A DNA stretch of 64,000 nucleotides from DSCS01 sp035391585 (GTDB taxonomy: Bacteria > Macinerneyibacteriota > Macinerneyibacteria > Macinerneyibacteriales > DSCS01), in the NCBI GenBank assembly GCA_964574875.1, contig CAZNOX010000009.1, positions 3,573-67,572 on the forward strand. The letters are read 5' to 3'. The translations under genes and the position numbers were made by a program. The notes under the pieces are model-generated. The model did not search any database and was not told the DNA's origin. It saw only the letters and a list, made by a program, of their open reading frames with translations. Positions 33,059 through 41,628 of this stretch are shown one piece after another; position 1 is the stretch's first letter, and the number at the start of each line of letters is the position of its first letter.

Positions 33059-34102
33059 ATGAACAATAGAGGGAAAAGCATGATTCTTCTGGACCTCATC
33101 ATAGTCGTTCTTTTAGGGGCCCTGATATATTCTTTCGTAAGGCCGACACAATTGAGCCAGAAGGACCTGCACAGCCGCTCTGAAGCGGAAAAAGCATTAT
33201 CAACCCTTCAAGTGGCGATTGATATGTATAAGACTAAATATGACGGGGAACTTCCCGGGATGACCGGTGAAGGACTGGATGCCGTCAAGGGAATCGTCGA
33301 AGATATCAAACGCTCCGGCGTTTTCCAGTTTGAAAAAGTCAACCTGGATGAGTTGAAGACAGTTTTCGCTTCTGACGTTCAGGGAACTCAGTATCAGGAA
33401 ATGTCCGGAGGCGGGTATGAACTCACTGTCTTCGCAAAAGACCGTTATCCGTACAAGTACGTCCTGAATCAGGAGAAGATCACCATTGTGGATCCCGAGA
33501 AGGCCCTTGTGGAGATCCTGGGACAGCTGGACGGGATGAAAAAAGATATTCAGGGTGAAGCCGAAAGATTCAAGCTCGTTCAGGAAAATATCCCCAAAAT
33601 CGATATCAACCTGAAAGAACTCGCTGCTCAGGAAGAGAGTCTCAAACTCATCGACAAGGTCTATGAGGATTTTGTTGCCGCTGAAACAGCTGCTGAGATC
33701 AACCAGAAAGAGTATGATCAGGCCCGTGAACTTCTGCAGGGGCTGGCCTATCGTCTGGATGAGATCAAAAGTGTCAAATCAGTCTCATCCGAGGTCATCC
33801 AGAATCTCGGGAAGTACTATTTTGATACAGAGGATTACAAGACCAGGCTGACAAACATGGCCTCCTACCTCAAAGCCGGGAAGCTGCGCGGGATGGCCAA
33901 CGGCCTCATCAGTGATGCTGATTCCATCATGTCGGATATCGACAATGACATCGAAAAGTTCAGCCCCAAAGCTCAGGAAATGGCTGAAACGGTGGACAGC
34001 CGTCAGGAAGAGATCGACAAGTGGGACGGGCTGCTTCTGGATTACAAAAACAAGATGCAGTATGTCGTACAGAAATTCGTCGATCTGAAAAAAGCATCCT
34101 GA
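33059..34102 (+). CDS. long helical protein with degenerate type IV pilin-like N-terminus
   Basis: The 347-aa protein starts MNNRGKS then MILLDLIIVVLLGALIY, a hydrophobic helix aligning with the pilin consensus FTLIELLIVV. M8 would replace F1 and D12 would replace Glu5; the residue before it is S7 instead of Gly, with G5 two residues earlier. AEKALSTLQVAIDMYKTKYDGELP follows, as in type II secretion and type IV pseudopilins. Residues ~150-347 are long alpha-helical, coiled-coil-like segments unlike a globular pilin head. It may be an N-anchored structural protein of the pilus or secretion machine that is not processed. AAGGAGGTG-like CGGAGGTGG precedes the ATG. Confidence 0.6.
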   Translation: MNNRGKSMILLDLIIVVLLGALIYSFVRPTQLSQKDLHSRSEAEKALSTLQVAIDMYKTKYDGELPGMTGEGLDAVKGIVEDIKRSGVFQFEKVNLDELKTVFASDVQGTQYQEMSGGGYELTVFAKDRYPYKYVLNQEKITIVDPEKALVEILGQLDGMKKDIQGEAERFKLVQENIPKIDINLKELAAQEESLKLIDKVYEDFVAAETAAEINQKEYDQARELLQGLAYRLDEIKSVKSVSSEVIQNLGKYYFDTEDYKTRLTNMASYLKAGKLRGMANGLISDADSIMSDIDNDIEKFSPKAQEMAETVDSRQEEIDKWDGLLLDYKNKMQYVVQKFVDLKKAS

Positions 34103-34129
34103 TTAGAACAGTTTAAAAAAGAAGTCATC

Positions 34130-34161
34130 AAGGGCTCTCCTTTCGGAGAGCCCTTTTTTTT
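34130..34161 (+). terminator. rho-independent terminator between the pilin-like gene and phoR
   Basis: AAGGGCTCTCC (34130-34140) and GGAGAGCCCTT (34145-34155) form an 11-bp stem with a TTTC loop, followed by a run of Ts to 34161. It ends the pil transcript. The phoR stop codon on the other strand (34162-34160) touches its T-run, so it could also stop some phoR transcripts. Confidence 0.9.
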
Positions 34162-35881
34162 ATACAGAAGGAAAGAGAATCGTGAAGGATGAGCCCGTCT
34201 TTTCCTCAGAGCGGACCTTGACTTCCGCTCCGTGGATCAGGGCGATGTGCTTGACAATGGAAAGTCCCAGCCCGGTTCCTCCTGTCCGGCGTGACCGGGA
34301 TTTATCCACAACGTAAAACCGCTCAAAGATCCGTTCCTGTTTCCCGCGGGGAATCCCTATGCCGGTATCGGAGACTGTGAGAAAGATATGCGGGCCTTCA
34401 CGGCCGGCTGCAACTGTGATGTGCCCTTTGTCGGTATAACGGAGCGCATTCTCCATGAGGTTGATGAGAAGCTGTTCCAGCTTGAGCTTGTCCCCGGTGA
34501 TGACAAGAGGCTCATGGGGAAGCTCTTTGAAAAGGCGCAGGGACTTTTCACGCGCCTTTTTCTCAAAAAGCAGAGTGACATCCTCAACGACCTCAGAGAG
34601 GTTGACAGATTCAAAGGCCGGTTCTCTCTTCTCTTCGAGCCGGGCCAGCTCACTCAGGTCTCCCACAATGGAGATGAGACGGTCTGTATGGGCGGCGATG
34701 ATCTCAAGATATTTTTTTTCTGAATCTTGCGCCGACTCCAGAAGAGTGTCGGCAAAACCCTTGATGGCCGTGAGCGGGGTGCGCAGTTCATGGGAGACAT
34801 TGGCCACAAGATCTTTTTTCATCTTCTCGGTCTTTCTGATCAGGCTGATATCATGGAGCAGGATGATTCCTCCTCCTGACGAGATGGGGGACATGCTGGC
34901 CAGCCAGCTTTTTTTCTCAAGAGTGATCTCCTCTGTCCGTGTCTTCCGGTCTTGACGGCTTGTTTCGATGAGTGAGATGAGTTCCGGCCAGACGATTACC
35001 TCATGGAGAGAACGCCCGGCCGCCCGGGAGGCTCCTGTCAGCCGGAGAAAACTGCTGTTGCAGAGGGTGATGATCCCCTGTGCGTCAATGACAAAAAGAG
35101 CTTCACTCAGAGATTCGATAATATTGGTGATCTTTTCCTTGTCTTCCCGAGCCTGTCTGAACAGGTCAGAGAGCTTCTCGGTCATCACGTTGAAATTATC
35201 GGCCAGGGTCTTGAGTTCATCATGATTTTTCAGGTGGACCTTGGCATCGAACCGGCCACGGGAGACATCCATGGATGCCGCGGCAATCGCTCTCACCGGA
35301 GCAGAAAGGGAGCGGGAAAGAAAAAAGGCGAGAAGAAGGGCCAGGGCGATAAGGAGGGCCAGCAAACGGATCAGGCTCCGGAAAAGGGCACGGTTGAGGA
35401 GTGTGATGTCTTCAAGATAAAGGCTGGCCCTCACCACTCCCCGGGCCTCCTCTCCCAGAGTCCCTGCAGGGAAGGGGAGGGCCACATAAAGCATTTTTTT
35501 CTCTTCTGTATCGCTGTAACGCACAGAAAACCCCGTGCCTTTCAGGAGAGCCTGGCGGATCTCGATCCTGTTTTTGTGATTCTCCAGGGTTTCCGGGTCA
35601 TTAGTGGAATCGGCCCAGACGCGTCCGTCCCGGCCGATGATCGTGATGCGGGTCCGGATCGCTTCTCCCATGGAGTCGATCTCCCTGTCCAGGAGAGGGG
35701 TATCGCCCAAATCTGCAGCCAGGGGGAGGATGGTGCGGACGATCTTTTCCATGTCCCGTTTGAGAACAGCTGTGAGATGTTTTTCGATGGTCCGGGATGA
35801 AAAGAGTGAAAGAGGAAGGGCGAGCAGAAGGATAATGGCGATAAAGGAGAGGATGATCTTCAGAAAGATAGAGCGTATCAT
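34160..35881 (-). CDS. phoR: phosphate-type sensor histidine kinase PhoR
   Basis: The 573-aa protein has a first membrane helix (7-27), an extracytoplasmic sensor region (~30-165) and a second helix (~168-188). These are followed by HAMP (~190-240), PAS (~250-350, with ALFVIDAQGIITLCN), HisKA with H364 in VSHELRTPLT, and HATPase_c (NLMENALRYTD, DTGIGIP, GTGLGLSI). This is the PhoR/WalK architecture. It is coupled to the response regulator by ATGA and sits opposite the pst operon, supporting phosphate sensing with PstSCAB and PhoU. The symbol is by context. Confidence 0.9.
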   Translation of the reverse strand: MIRSIFLKIILSFIAIILLLALPLSLFSSRTIEKHLTAVLKRDMEKIVRTILPLAADLGDTPLLDREIDSMGEAIRTRITIIGRDGRVWADSTNDPETLENHKNRIEIRQALLKGTGFSVRYSDTEEKKMLYVALPFPAGTLGEEARGVVRASLYLEDITLLNRALFRSLIRLLALLIALALLLAFFLSRSLSAPVRAIAAASMDVSRGRFDAKVHLKNHDELKTLADNFNVMTEKLSDLFRQAREDKEKITNIIESLSEALFVIDAQGIITLCNSSFLRLTGASRAAGRSLHEVIVWPELISLIETSRQDRKTRTEEITLEKKSWLASMSPISSGGGIILLHDISLIRKTEKMKKDLVANVSHELRTPLTAIKGFADTLLESAQDSEKKYLEIIAAHTDRLISIVGDLSELARLEEKREPAFESVNLSEVVEDVTLLFEKKAREKSLRLFKELPHEPLVITGDKLKLEQLLINLMENALRYTDKGHITVAAGREGPHIFLTVSDTGIGIPRGKQERIFERFYVVDKSRSRRTGGTGLGLSIVKHIALIHGAEVKVRSEEKTGSSFTILFPSV

Positions 35882-36567
35882 AAGTCCAGCTTATACCCTA
35901 CGCCCCTGATGTTTTTCACCAGGTCTCCGTAGGGCTCCATTTTTTCACGGATATGTTTGATGTGGACGTCCACTGTGCGGTCCAGGACGGCTTTCTCATC
36001 TCCCCAGAGGTGATCCAGGATCTGTTCCCGGGTGAAGACCCAGCCCCGGTGACGGGCCATATAGAGGAGAATATTGAATTCCGTGGCCGTGAGCCCGATA
36101 TCCTTTCCGTCCACAAGGACAACATGGCGGTTGGTCTCGATCTGGATCTCGTCCGTGAGCATCACAGAAGAGTCTCCCCCGGATTCCGTATGGGGGTAGC
36201 TTCGTTTAATGAGGTTTTTTATGCGTGCTGTGAGTTCCCGGACAGAAAAGGGTTTGGGGATGTAGTCATCGGCTCCGATCTCCAGGCCCAGGATGCGGTC
36301 GATCTCATCGCCCCGGGCGGTCACCATGACAACGGGAATGGATTTCGTCTCTTCGTTCCGTTTCAACTCCTTGCAGGCCTCAAGCCCGTCTCCGTCGGGA
36401 AGCATGAGGTCCAGAAGGATCAATTTCGGATGTTTCTGCTCCATCCGGCCTGTGAACGAGTGAAGTGAGGAGAATGTCTCCACGGTAAAACCGGCCTTTG
36501 TCAGATGAAGGGCGATGAGGTCTGCGATATCCTGTTCATCTTCAACGATATAGATCAGGTCATTCAT
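35878..36567 (-). CDS. phoB: PhoB-type winged-helix response regulator
   Basis: The 229-aa protein has an N-terminal receiver domain with acidic pocket E9/D10, phosphoacceptor D53 in LLDLMLPDGDG, and the KPF switch region. A C-terminal OmpR/PhoB winged helix follows, with LTATEFNILLYMARH and RTVDVHIKHIREKMEP. I take the ATG at 36567, 7 nt after GGAG, rather than TTG codons just upstream. It likely binds the 11-bp direct repeats in front of pstS and may activate its own operon. Its stop overlaps the phoR start by 4 bp. Confidence 0.93.
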   Translation of the reverse strand: MNDLIYIVEDEQDIADLIALHLTKAGFTVETFSSLHSFTGRMEQKHPKLILLDLMLPDGDGLEACKELKRNEETKSIPVVMVTARGDEIDRILGLEIGADDYIPKPFSVRELTARIKNLIKRSYPHTESGGDSSVMLTDEIQIETNRHVVLVDGKDIGLTATEFNILLYMARHRGWVFTREQILDHLWGDEKAVLDRTVDVHIKHIREKMEPYGDLVKNIRGVGYKLDL

Positions 36568-36591
36568 CAACAAGCTCCTTTCCCTTCTATA

Positions 36592-36620
36592 ATAATAGCA
36601 TACGATAAAGGGAATTTGAA
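36592..36620 (-). promoter_or_regulatory. candidate promoter for phoB-phoR
   Basis: On the minus strand TTCAAA (36620-36615) is followed after 17 nt by TATTAT (36597-36592), about 25 nt upstream of the phoB ATG. The -10 box is strong and the -35 weak, consistent with activator dependence. Confidence 0.5.
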
Positions 36621-36670
36621 TATTCCGTTAATTTCATGTGAAGTTTTCACAGACTCATTATTAACGCTAA

Positions 36671-36714
36671 ATTCACATATCCTTCACGTCTCTTTCATAA
36701 CACGGCGGTATCGT
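36671..36714 (+). promoter_or_regulatory. PhoB-box direct repeats and -10 of the pst operon
   Basis: TTCAC (36672-36676), TTCAC (36683-36687) and TTCAT (36694-36698) recur with exact 11-bp spacing, the period of PhoB half-sites. A -10-like TATCGT lies at 36709-36714 and there is no good -35, so the repeats take its place as at E. coli pst promoters. The half-site resembles the CTGTCAT-type consensus only in part. Confidence 0.55.
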
Positions 36715-36737
36715 TAAGCAAGACAAAAGGAGGATAT

Positions 36738-37784
36738 ATGAAAATCATGTTGAAAGTGTTTTTCGCGGTTGTGCTGCTTGTTTCTGCCCTGGGGACAGCC
36801 CGGGCGGCAGAAAATGAACTCATGGGGGCGGGGGCTTCGTTTCCCTATCCCCTCTACACCAAGATGTTTTCCGAATACCATAAGGAGACCGGGGTCAAAG
36901 TCAACTATCAGGCCATCGGCTCCGGAGGCGGCATCAAGCAGGTCATGTCCAAAGTGGTCGATTTCGGCGGGACAGATGCCTATCTCGACGATGCCAAGCT
37001 CCGGGAAGCCAAAGAGGAGATCCTTCATATCCCCACATGCCTGGGAGCTGTGGCCCTGACCTATAACCTTCCCGGGAACCCTCAGCTGAAACTCACCGGG
37101 GATCTCATCGCGGAGATCTTCATGGGGAAGATCACCCGGTGGGATGACGAAAGAATCCGGAAACTGAACACAGATGTCAAACTGCCCGGCATGAGGATCA
37201 CCGTGGTCCGGCGTTCAGACAGTTCGGGGACGACATTCATCTTCACAGACTATCTCTCAAAAGTCAGCTCTGAATGGGAAAAGAACATGGGCCGGAGCAA
37301 GACGCCTGCCTGGGGCGCTTATGCCATCGGAGCAGCGAAGAACGCAGGAGTCGCCGGACAGGTGAAGAATATCCCCGGCTCTGTGGGTTATGTGGAAGTC
37401 ATCTACGCTCTCTCCAACGGGATGCCCGTGGCCTCTGTGAAGAACAGAAGCGGGGCCTTCATCGCGCCTACTCTTGAAGGTGTGGGACTGGCTGCTGACA
37501 TTGCCATGCCTGCTGATACGAGAGTCACCATCACTGATACACAAGCGGCCAAAGGCTATCCCATCTCCAGTTTTACCTGGATCATCTTCTATAAAGAGCA
37601 GAACTATGAAGGCCGGACATTGGCTCAGGCTGAAGAGACACTCGGCTTGCTCTGGTGGATGATCCATGACGGACAGCGCTACAATGAAGATCTGAAGTAC
37701 GGGAAGCTCCCGGCCGAAGCTGTGAAAAAGGCGGAGGCGGTCCTGAGATCGGCCCGTTACAATGGAAAACCCATCATAAAATGA
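36738..37784 (+). CDS. pstS: phosphate ABC transporter substrate-binding protein PstS
   Basis: The 348-aa protein has a Sec signal peptide (cleavage likely after TARA, residue 23). The PstS signatures are GAGASFPYPLYTKMF, IGSGGGIKQV, DFGGTDA, ITVVRRSDSSGTTFIF and PGSVGYVE. It binds phosphate in the periplasm for PstCAB. AAGGAGG precedes the ATG. It is the first gene after the Pho-box candidate, so phosphate-starvation induction is expected. Confidence 0.97.
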   Translation: MKIMLKVFFAVVLLVSALGTARAAENELMGAGASFPYPLYTKMFSEYHKETGVKVNYQAIGSGGGIKQVMSKVVDFGGTDAYLDDAKLREAKEEILHIPTCLGAVALTYNLPGNPQLKLTGDLIAEIFMGKITRWDDERIRKLNTDVKLPGMRITVVRRSDSSGTTFIFTDYLSKVSSEWEKNMGRSKTPAWGAYAIGAAKNAGVAGQVKNIPGSVGYVEVIYALSNGMPVASVKNRSGAFIAPTLEGVGLAADIAMPADTRVTITDTQAAKGYPISSFTWIIFYKEQNYEGRTLAQAEETLGLLWWMIHDGQRYNEDLKYGKLPAEAVKKAEAVLRSARYNGKPIIK

Positions 37785-38716
37785 CAATGAACAAAGCCGG
37801 TCATACACGGGGGGCGGGACAAGGGTCAGCCGCCCTCCTCTCCTCTCACCAGATGAAAGAAAAGGGGTTCTCCTCTTTTCTTCTTATGGCAGGAGTGTCT
37901 GTCCTTCTGGTCCTGGGGGCTTTTTTTGTGACATTGGTGCTTCAGTCCTGGCCCCTTTTCAGAGAGACGGGCCTCGGCTTTTTCACCACCCTGCGATGGG
38001 CTCCCATGGAGAATGAGTACAGTGTCCTCCCGTTTCTGGCCGGGACATTGATGACCTCTCTTCTCAGTATCCTTATCGCTTTTCCCTTCTCCATGGCTCT
38101 TTCCATCCTTCTGGGAGAGTATCTCAAAACCGGCCCTTTTGCCGCTGCCTTTAAAAGCGTTACAGAGCTTCTGGCAGGCATTCCCTCTGTCATCTACGGG
38201 TTTTGGGGGATCATGATCCTGATGCCTCTTATCCAGTCTCTCCAGATGAAACTGGGGATGATCCCCTACGGGGTGGGTGTGCTCACCGCGTCTCTCATCC
38301 TCTCTCTCATGATCATCCCTTATGCGGCGTCCCTGGGGAGGGATGTGATCTCCATGGTTCCGGGGGAGCTGAAAGAGGCCGCTTATGCCATGGGGGCCAC
38401 GCGTTCTGAAGTGGTTTTTCATGTCATCCTTCCCTATGCCCGTTCAGGGATCACCGCCGGTTTCTTTCTGGCCCTGGGGCGAGCCGTGGGGGAGACCATG
38501 GCCGTCACCATGCTCATCGGGAATTCCAATTTTATCCCCAGGGGGATCTTCAGCCCGGCGAATACCATGGCCAGTGTCATCGCCAATGAGTTCGGTGAAG
38601 CTGACGGGCTGCATACCACAGCTTTGATCGCTGTGGGGCTTGTCCTGATGATCCTCACAGGCCTCATCAACTCTGCGGGGAAAAGCATCATGAAACGTTT
38701 TCAGGTGGGAGGATAG
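37781..38716 (+). CDS. pstC: phosphate ABC transporter permease PstC
   Basis: The 311-aa membrane protein has about six helices and the permease EAA loop (ELKEAAYAMGATRSEVVFHVILP). PFSMALSILLGEYLK and ELLAGIPSVIYGFWG are also typical of PstC. It starts by ATGA overlap with pstS; an ATG six bases later is an alternative start. No strong ribosome binding site is seen, so translation is probably coupled. Confidence 0.95.
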   Translation: MTMNKAGHTRGAGQGSAALLSSHQMKEKGFSSFLLMAGVSVLLVLGAFFVTLVLQSWPLFRETGLGFFTTLRWAPMENEYSVLPFLAGTLMTSLLSILIAFPFSMALSILLGEYLKTGPFAAAFKSVTELLAGIPSVIYGFWGIMILMPLIQSLQMKLGMIPYGVGVLTASLILSLMIIPYAASLGRDVISMVPGELKEAAYAMGATRSEVVFHVILPYARSGITAGFFLALGRAVGETMAVTMLIGNSNFIPRGIFSPANTMASVIANEFGEADGLHTTALIAVGLVLMILTGLINSAGKSIMKRFQVGG

Positions 38717-39565
38717 ATGAAAGATCTGTCATTGAAAAAACGTGTGTTCAAAGAACGGCTGTTCCGGGGGGGCGTCTTTTTCCTGGCTTCCCTCGTGGTG
38801 GTTCCCCTGGCTCTCCTCCTGGGGTATATTGTGAAAAAGGGAATCGGTGTGATCAATTGGGATTTTCTCTTCTCCATGCCTGCAGGAGTGGGAGAAAGCG
38901 GAGGAGGGATCGTTCACTCTCTGGCAGGGACTGTGATGCTGATCGTCATCGCCGTCATCCTCTCAGTTCCGGTGGCTGTGGCCACGGCTCTCTTTATCAA
39001 TGACCATCCGAAAAACCGGATCTCCCGCATGATCCGTTTTACCGTGGACATGCTTCAGGGTATTCCATCCATTATCATGGGGATCGTGGTCTATCTCTGG
39101 GTGGTGCTGCCCATGAAGAACTTTTCCTCTCTGGCCGGAGGCGTGGCACTGGGGATCATGATGCTTCCCATTGTGATCAAGTCCACCGAAGAGACGCTGA
39201 AAATGGTTCCCGAAAGCCTGAAAGAGGCCTCCATGGCCCTGGGAGCTCCCTATTACAAGACAGTCCTTCATGTGATCCTTCCGGCAGGTCTGTCGGGGAT
39301 CCTCACAGGAGTCCTTTTGGGTGTCTCACGTATCGCAGGAGAGACAGCACCGCTGCTTTTTACCGCATTCGGGAACCCCTTTCTCAACACCGATATTTTC
39401 AAGCCGGTGGATGCGTTGCCCCTCCTGATCTATAACTATTCCACGAGCCCCTATCCTGAATGGCACAGCCTGGCGTGGGGGGCCTCTTTCATCCTGGTCG
39501 CCTTTGTCCTCATATTAAACCTGATAACACGATTGGTGGTGAAAAAATGGCAGATAAAGTATTAA
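38717..39565 (+). CDS. pstA: phosphate ABC transporter permease PstA
   Basis: The 282-aa protein has six predicted helices, the motif DMLQGIPSIIMGIVVYLW and the EAA loop SLKEASMALGAPYYKTVLHVILP. LGVSRIAGETAPLLFTAFGN also matches PstA. It abuts pstC with no intergenic base and overlaps pstB by 19 bp. It pairs with PstC to form the phosphate channel. Confidence 0.96.
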   Translation: MKDLSLKKRVFKERLFRGGVFFLASLVVVPLALLLGYIVKKGIGVINWDFLFSMPAGVGESGGGIVHSLAGTVMLIVIAVILSVPVAVATALFINDHPKNRISRMIRFTVDMLQGIPSIIMGIVVYLWVVLPMKNFSSLAGGVALGIMMLPIVIKSTEETLKMVPESLKEASMALGAPYYKTVLHVILPAGLSGILTGVLLGVSRIAGETAPLLFTAFGNPFLNTDIFKPVDALPLLIYNYSTSPYPEWHSLAWGASFILVAFVLILNLITRLVVKKWQIKY

Positions 39566-40311
39566 GCGTACGGGGCTTGAACGCCTATTACGGAATGAAA
39601 AGGGCCGTTGAAAACGTTAATGTGGACTTTGTGAAAAACAAGATCACGGCGATCATGGGCCCTTCAGGGTGCGGAAAGACCACGTTTTTACGTTGTCTCA
39701 ACAGGATCCATGAAGTCAATACAGAAGCCCGGGCCCGGATCGAAGGCGATATCTTTCTCAACGGAGAGAACATCGCGAAGATGCACCCCATCCTTGTCCG
39801 CAGAAGGATCGGGATGGTCTTTCAGAAACCCAACCCGTTTCCCCACATGACCATCTACGACAATGTCATCGCCGGATATAAACTCAACGGGATCAAAAAG
39901 AAAAAACATGAGTTTGACACCATAGTGGAACAGGCTTTGACAAAGACGGCCCTCTGGGGAGAGGTCAAAGATTCCCTCTATGACAGGGGGACATTTCTTT
40001 CCGGGGGACAGCAGCAGCGGCTCTGCATCGCCAGGGCGCTGGCCATGAATCCCGATGTGATCCTTCTGGATGAACCCACGTCAGCCCTGGACCCCATCGC
40101 CACGGCAAAGATCGAAGAGCTCCTCAATGAATTGAAAGAGAATGTCACGATCATCATCGTGACCCATAATATGGCTCAGGCCGGGCGCATCTCTGATTAT
40201 ACCGCTTTCTTCTACCTGGGGGAGCTTCTGGAATACGGGACCACTGAAAAACTGTTTACAAACCCTGAAAACGAAAAGACGGAAAACTTCCTCACGGGAC
40301 GTTTCGGGTAA
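39547..40311 (+). CDS. pstB: phosphate ABC transporter ATP-binding protein PstB
   Basis: The 254-aa protein has Walker A GPSGCGKTT (38-46) and the PstB-specific RCLNRIHEVN. The ABC signature is LSGGQQQRLCIARALA, Walker B VILLDEPTSALDP and the H-loop VTHNMAQAGR. The ATG at 39547 inside pstA is the start; the frame is open upstream but only this start gives the usual family length. It energises phosphate import. Confidence 0.97.
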   Translation: MADKVLSVRGLNAYYGMKRAVENVNVDFVKNKITAIMGPSGCGKTTFLRCLNRIHEVNTEARARIEGDIFLNGENIAKMHPILVRRRIGMVFQKPNPFPHMTIYDNVIAGYKLNGIKKKKHEFDTIVEQALTKTALWGEVKDSLYDRGTFLSGGQQQRLCIARALAMNPDVILLDEPTSALDPIATAKIEELLNELKENVTIIIVTHNMAQAGRISDYTAFFYLGELLEYGTTEKLFTNPENEKTENFLTGRFG

Positions 40312-40321
40312 GGAGAAAAAC

Positions 40322-40984
40322 ATGATCGATAAAAGAATGACCGAGATCAAAAACAAGCTGTCTTTACAGGCCAGGAGCGTGGAGTCCATGCTGCAGAACG
40401 CGTTGAGCGGCCTCTTTGACAGTGACAGGGAGTCGTGTGAACGCGTCTTTCGCCAGGAAGAGAGTGTCAACAGGCTGGAGATCGCCATTGATGAGTTGTG
40501 CACAACGGTCTTGGCGCTGCATCAGCCTGAAGCAGGCCATTTGAGGATGATCATTACAGCCCTGAAGAACAACAACGACCTGGAGCGGATCGGAGACCAT
40601 GCAGTGAACATCTGTGAAAGTGCTCTGGAACTCATGAGTTATGTCAACAAGAGCGATTACCGTCTCCTTCCCCGAATGGCGGGTGTGGCCATGGAGATGT
40701 TCCAAAAGGCGGTGCACTCCTTTGTGACTGATGATGCGGACCTGGCCGCCCAGGTGCAGGATCTTGACGATACCGTGGACGAGATGGAACAGCAGATCCT
40801 CAAACGCTCCATCGCCGTCATGGCCGAGAAGAGTGATTATATCTCCCTGGAGTATCATATCATCAGGATCGCGCAGAACCTGGAGAGGATTGCAGACCTC
40901 TCGACGAACATTGCCGAGGAGACGATCTTTATGAAAGAGGGCCGGATCGTCAAACACGGGGAGAACGAAACACTGGGGAAGTGA
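40322..40984 (+). CDS. phoU: phosphate signalling protein PhoU
   Basis: The 220-aa all-helical protein consists of two PhoU repeats. Metal-binding motifs of the E/DxxxD type are visible in NNNDLERIGDHAVNICE and AQNLERIADLSTNIAEE. It links PstSCAB to PhoR and represses Pho signalling when phosphate is plentiful. It is the last pst gene, 10 bp after pstB. Confidence 0.95.
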   Translation: MIDKRMTEIKNKLSLQARSVESMLQNALSGLFDSDRESCERVFRQEESVNRLEIAIDELCTTVLALHQPEAGHLRMIITALKNNNDLERIGDHAVNICESALELMSYVNKSDYRLLPRMAGVAMEMFQKAVHSFVTDDADLAAQVQDLDDTVDEMEQQILKRSIAVMAEKSDYISLEYHIIRIAQNLERIADLSTNIAEETIFMKEGRIVKHGENETLGK

Positions 40985-41016
40985 GTGCTGAAAAGGAGAC
41001 ATGTCTATCAATATTC

Positions 41017-41045
41017 TTGAAAATAGAGTCATCGTATGGTAAAAT
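41017..41045 (+). promoter_or_regulatory. sigma70-type promoter for the lipoprotein gene
   Basis: TTGAAA (41017-41022), 17 nt, TAAAAT (41040-41045), about 22 nt before the lipoprotein ATG. It lies in the 83-bp space after phoU, where no terminator is seen. Confidence 0.65.
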
Positions 41046-41067
41046 AAGGGAAAAGGGGGCTTAATCT

Positions 41068-41628
41068 ATGGATAAGTCACGTTTTTTTCTCTTCTTTTTG
41101 ACGCTTCTTCTCATTTTCACATCCTGTTCCCGGGAGGGCCGAAACAATCCCGGAGAGAGCAGCGGAAGGATCACGGTGACCGTTCCGGACGGCTCGGAAC
41201 TCATCAGCCTGGATTATCCGGCAGACTGGAAGATCGACACCAGCCAGGATTATTGCGACCTCATCGCCTTCGGGCCTGATGACACCTACTCCATTGTCAC
41301 CGCAGAGGATCTCCCCGGAGAAGGGCTGGACGCTTATATCAGGAAATTCTTTCATACCTTTTCGTTTTATGAAGATGTCACTGTCCTTGAAGAGCGCCTC
41401 TTTCCCCTTCCTCCCTGGCAGGGGCGGGCTTTTCTCTATGCCTACCGTGAGACGGCCCGGGACCAGGATTTTACGGAATGGGCTGTTTTTCTCCAGGCGG
41501 GGAGCCGTGTGGTGGTCATCCAGTATACCGCCCCGGGAGAAGTCTTCAGCCGGTATCAGGCACTGTTCCAGGATCTCTCCGCGACGATACGTCTGCCTGA
41601 CAGCAGCAAAGAGGAGGCTTCGCGTTGA
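41068..41628 (+). CDS. predicted lipoprotein of unknown function
   Basis: The 186-aa product has a lipoprotein signal peptide ending in the lipobox IFTSC, with Cys20 as the acylation site. The mature part (~165 aa) looks beta-rich and has a PsbP/Mog1-like flavour (DYPADWKID, LFPLPPWQGRAFLYAYRET), but no family is firmly recognised. It overlaps the next exported-protein gene by TTGA, and the two may act together in the periplasm. Confidence 0.7.
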   Translation: MDKSRFFLFFLTLLLIFTSCSREGRNNPGESSGRITVTVPDGSELISLDYPADWKIDTSQDYCDLIAFGPDDTYSIVTAEDLPGEGLDAYIRKFFHTFSFYEDVTVLEERLFPLPPWQGRAFLYAYRETARDQDFTEWAVFLQAGSRVVVIQYTAPGEVFSRYQALFQDLSATIRLPDSSKEEASR

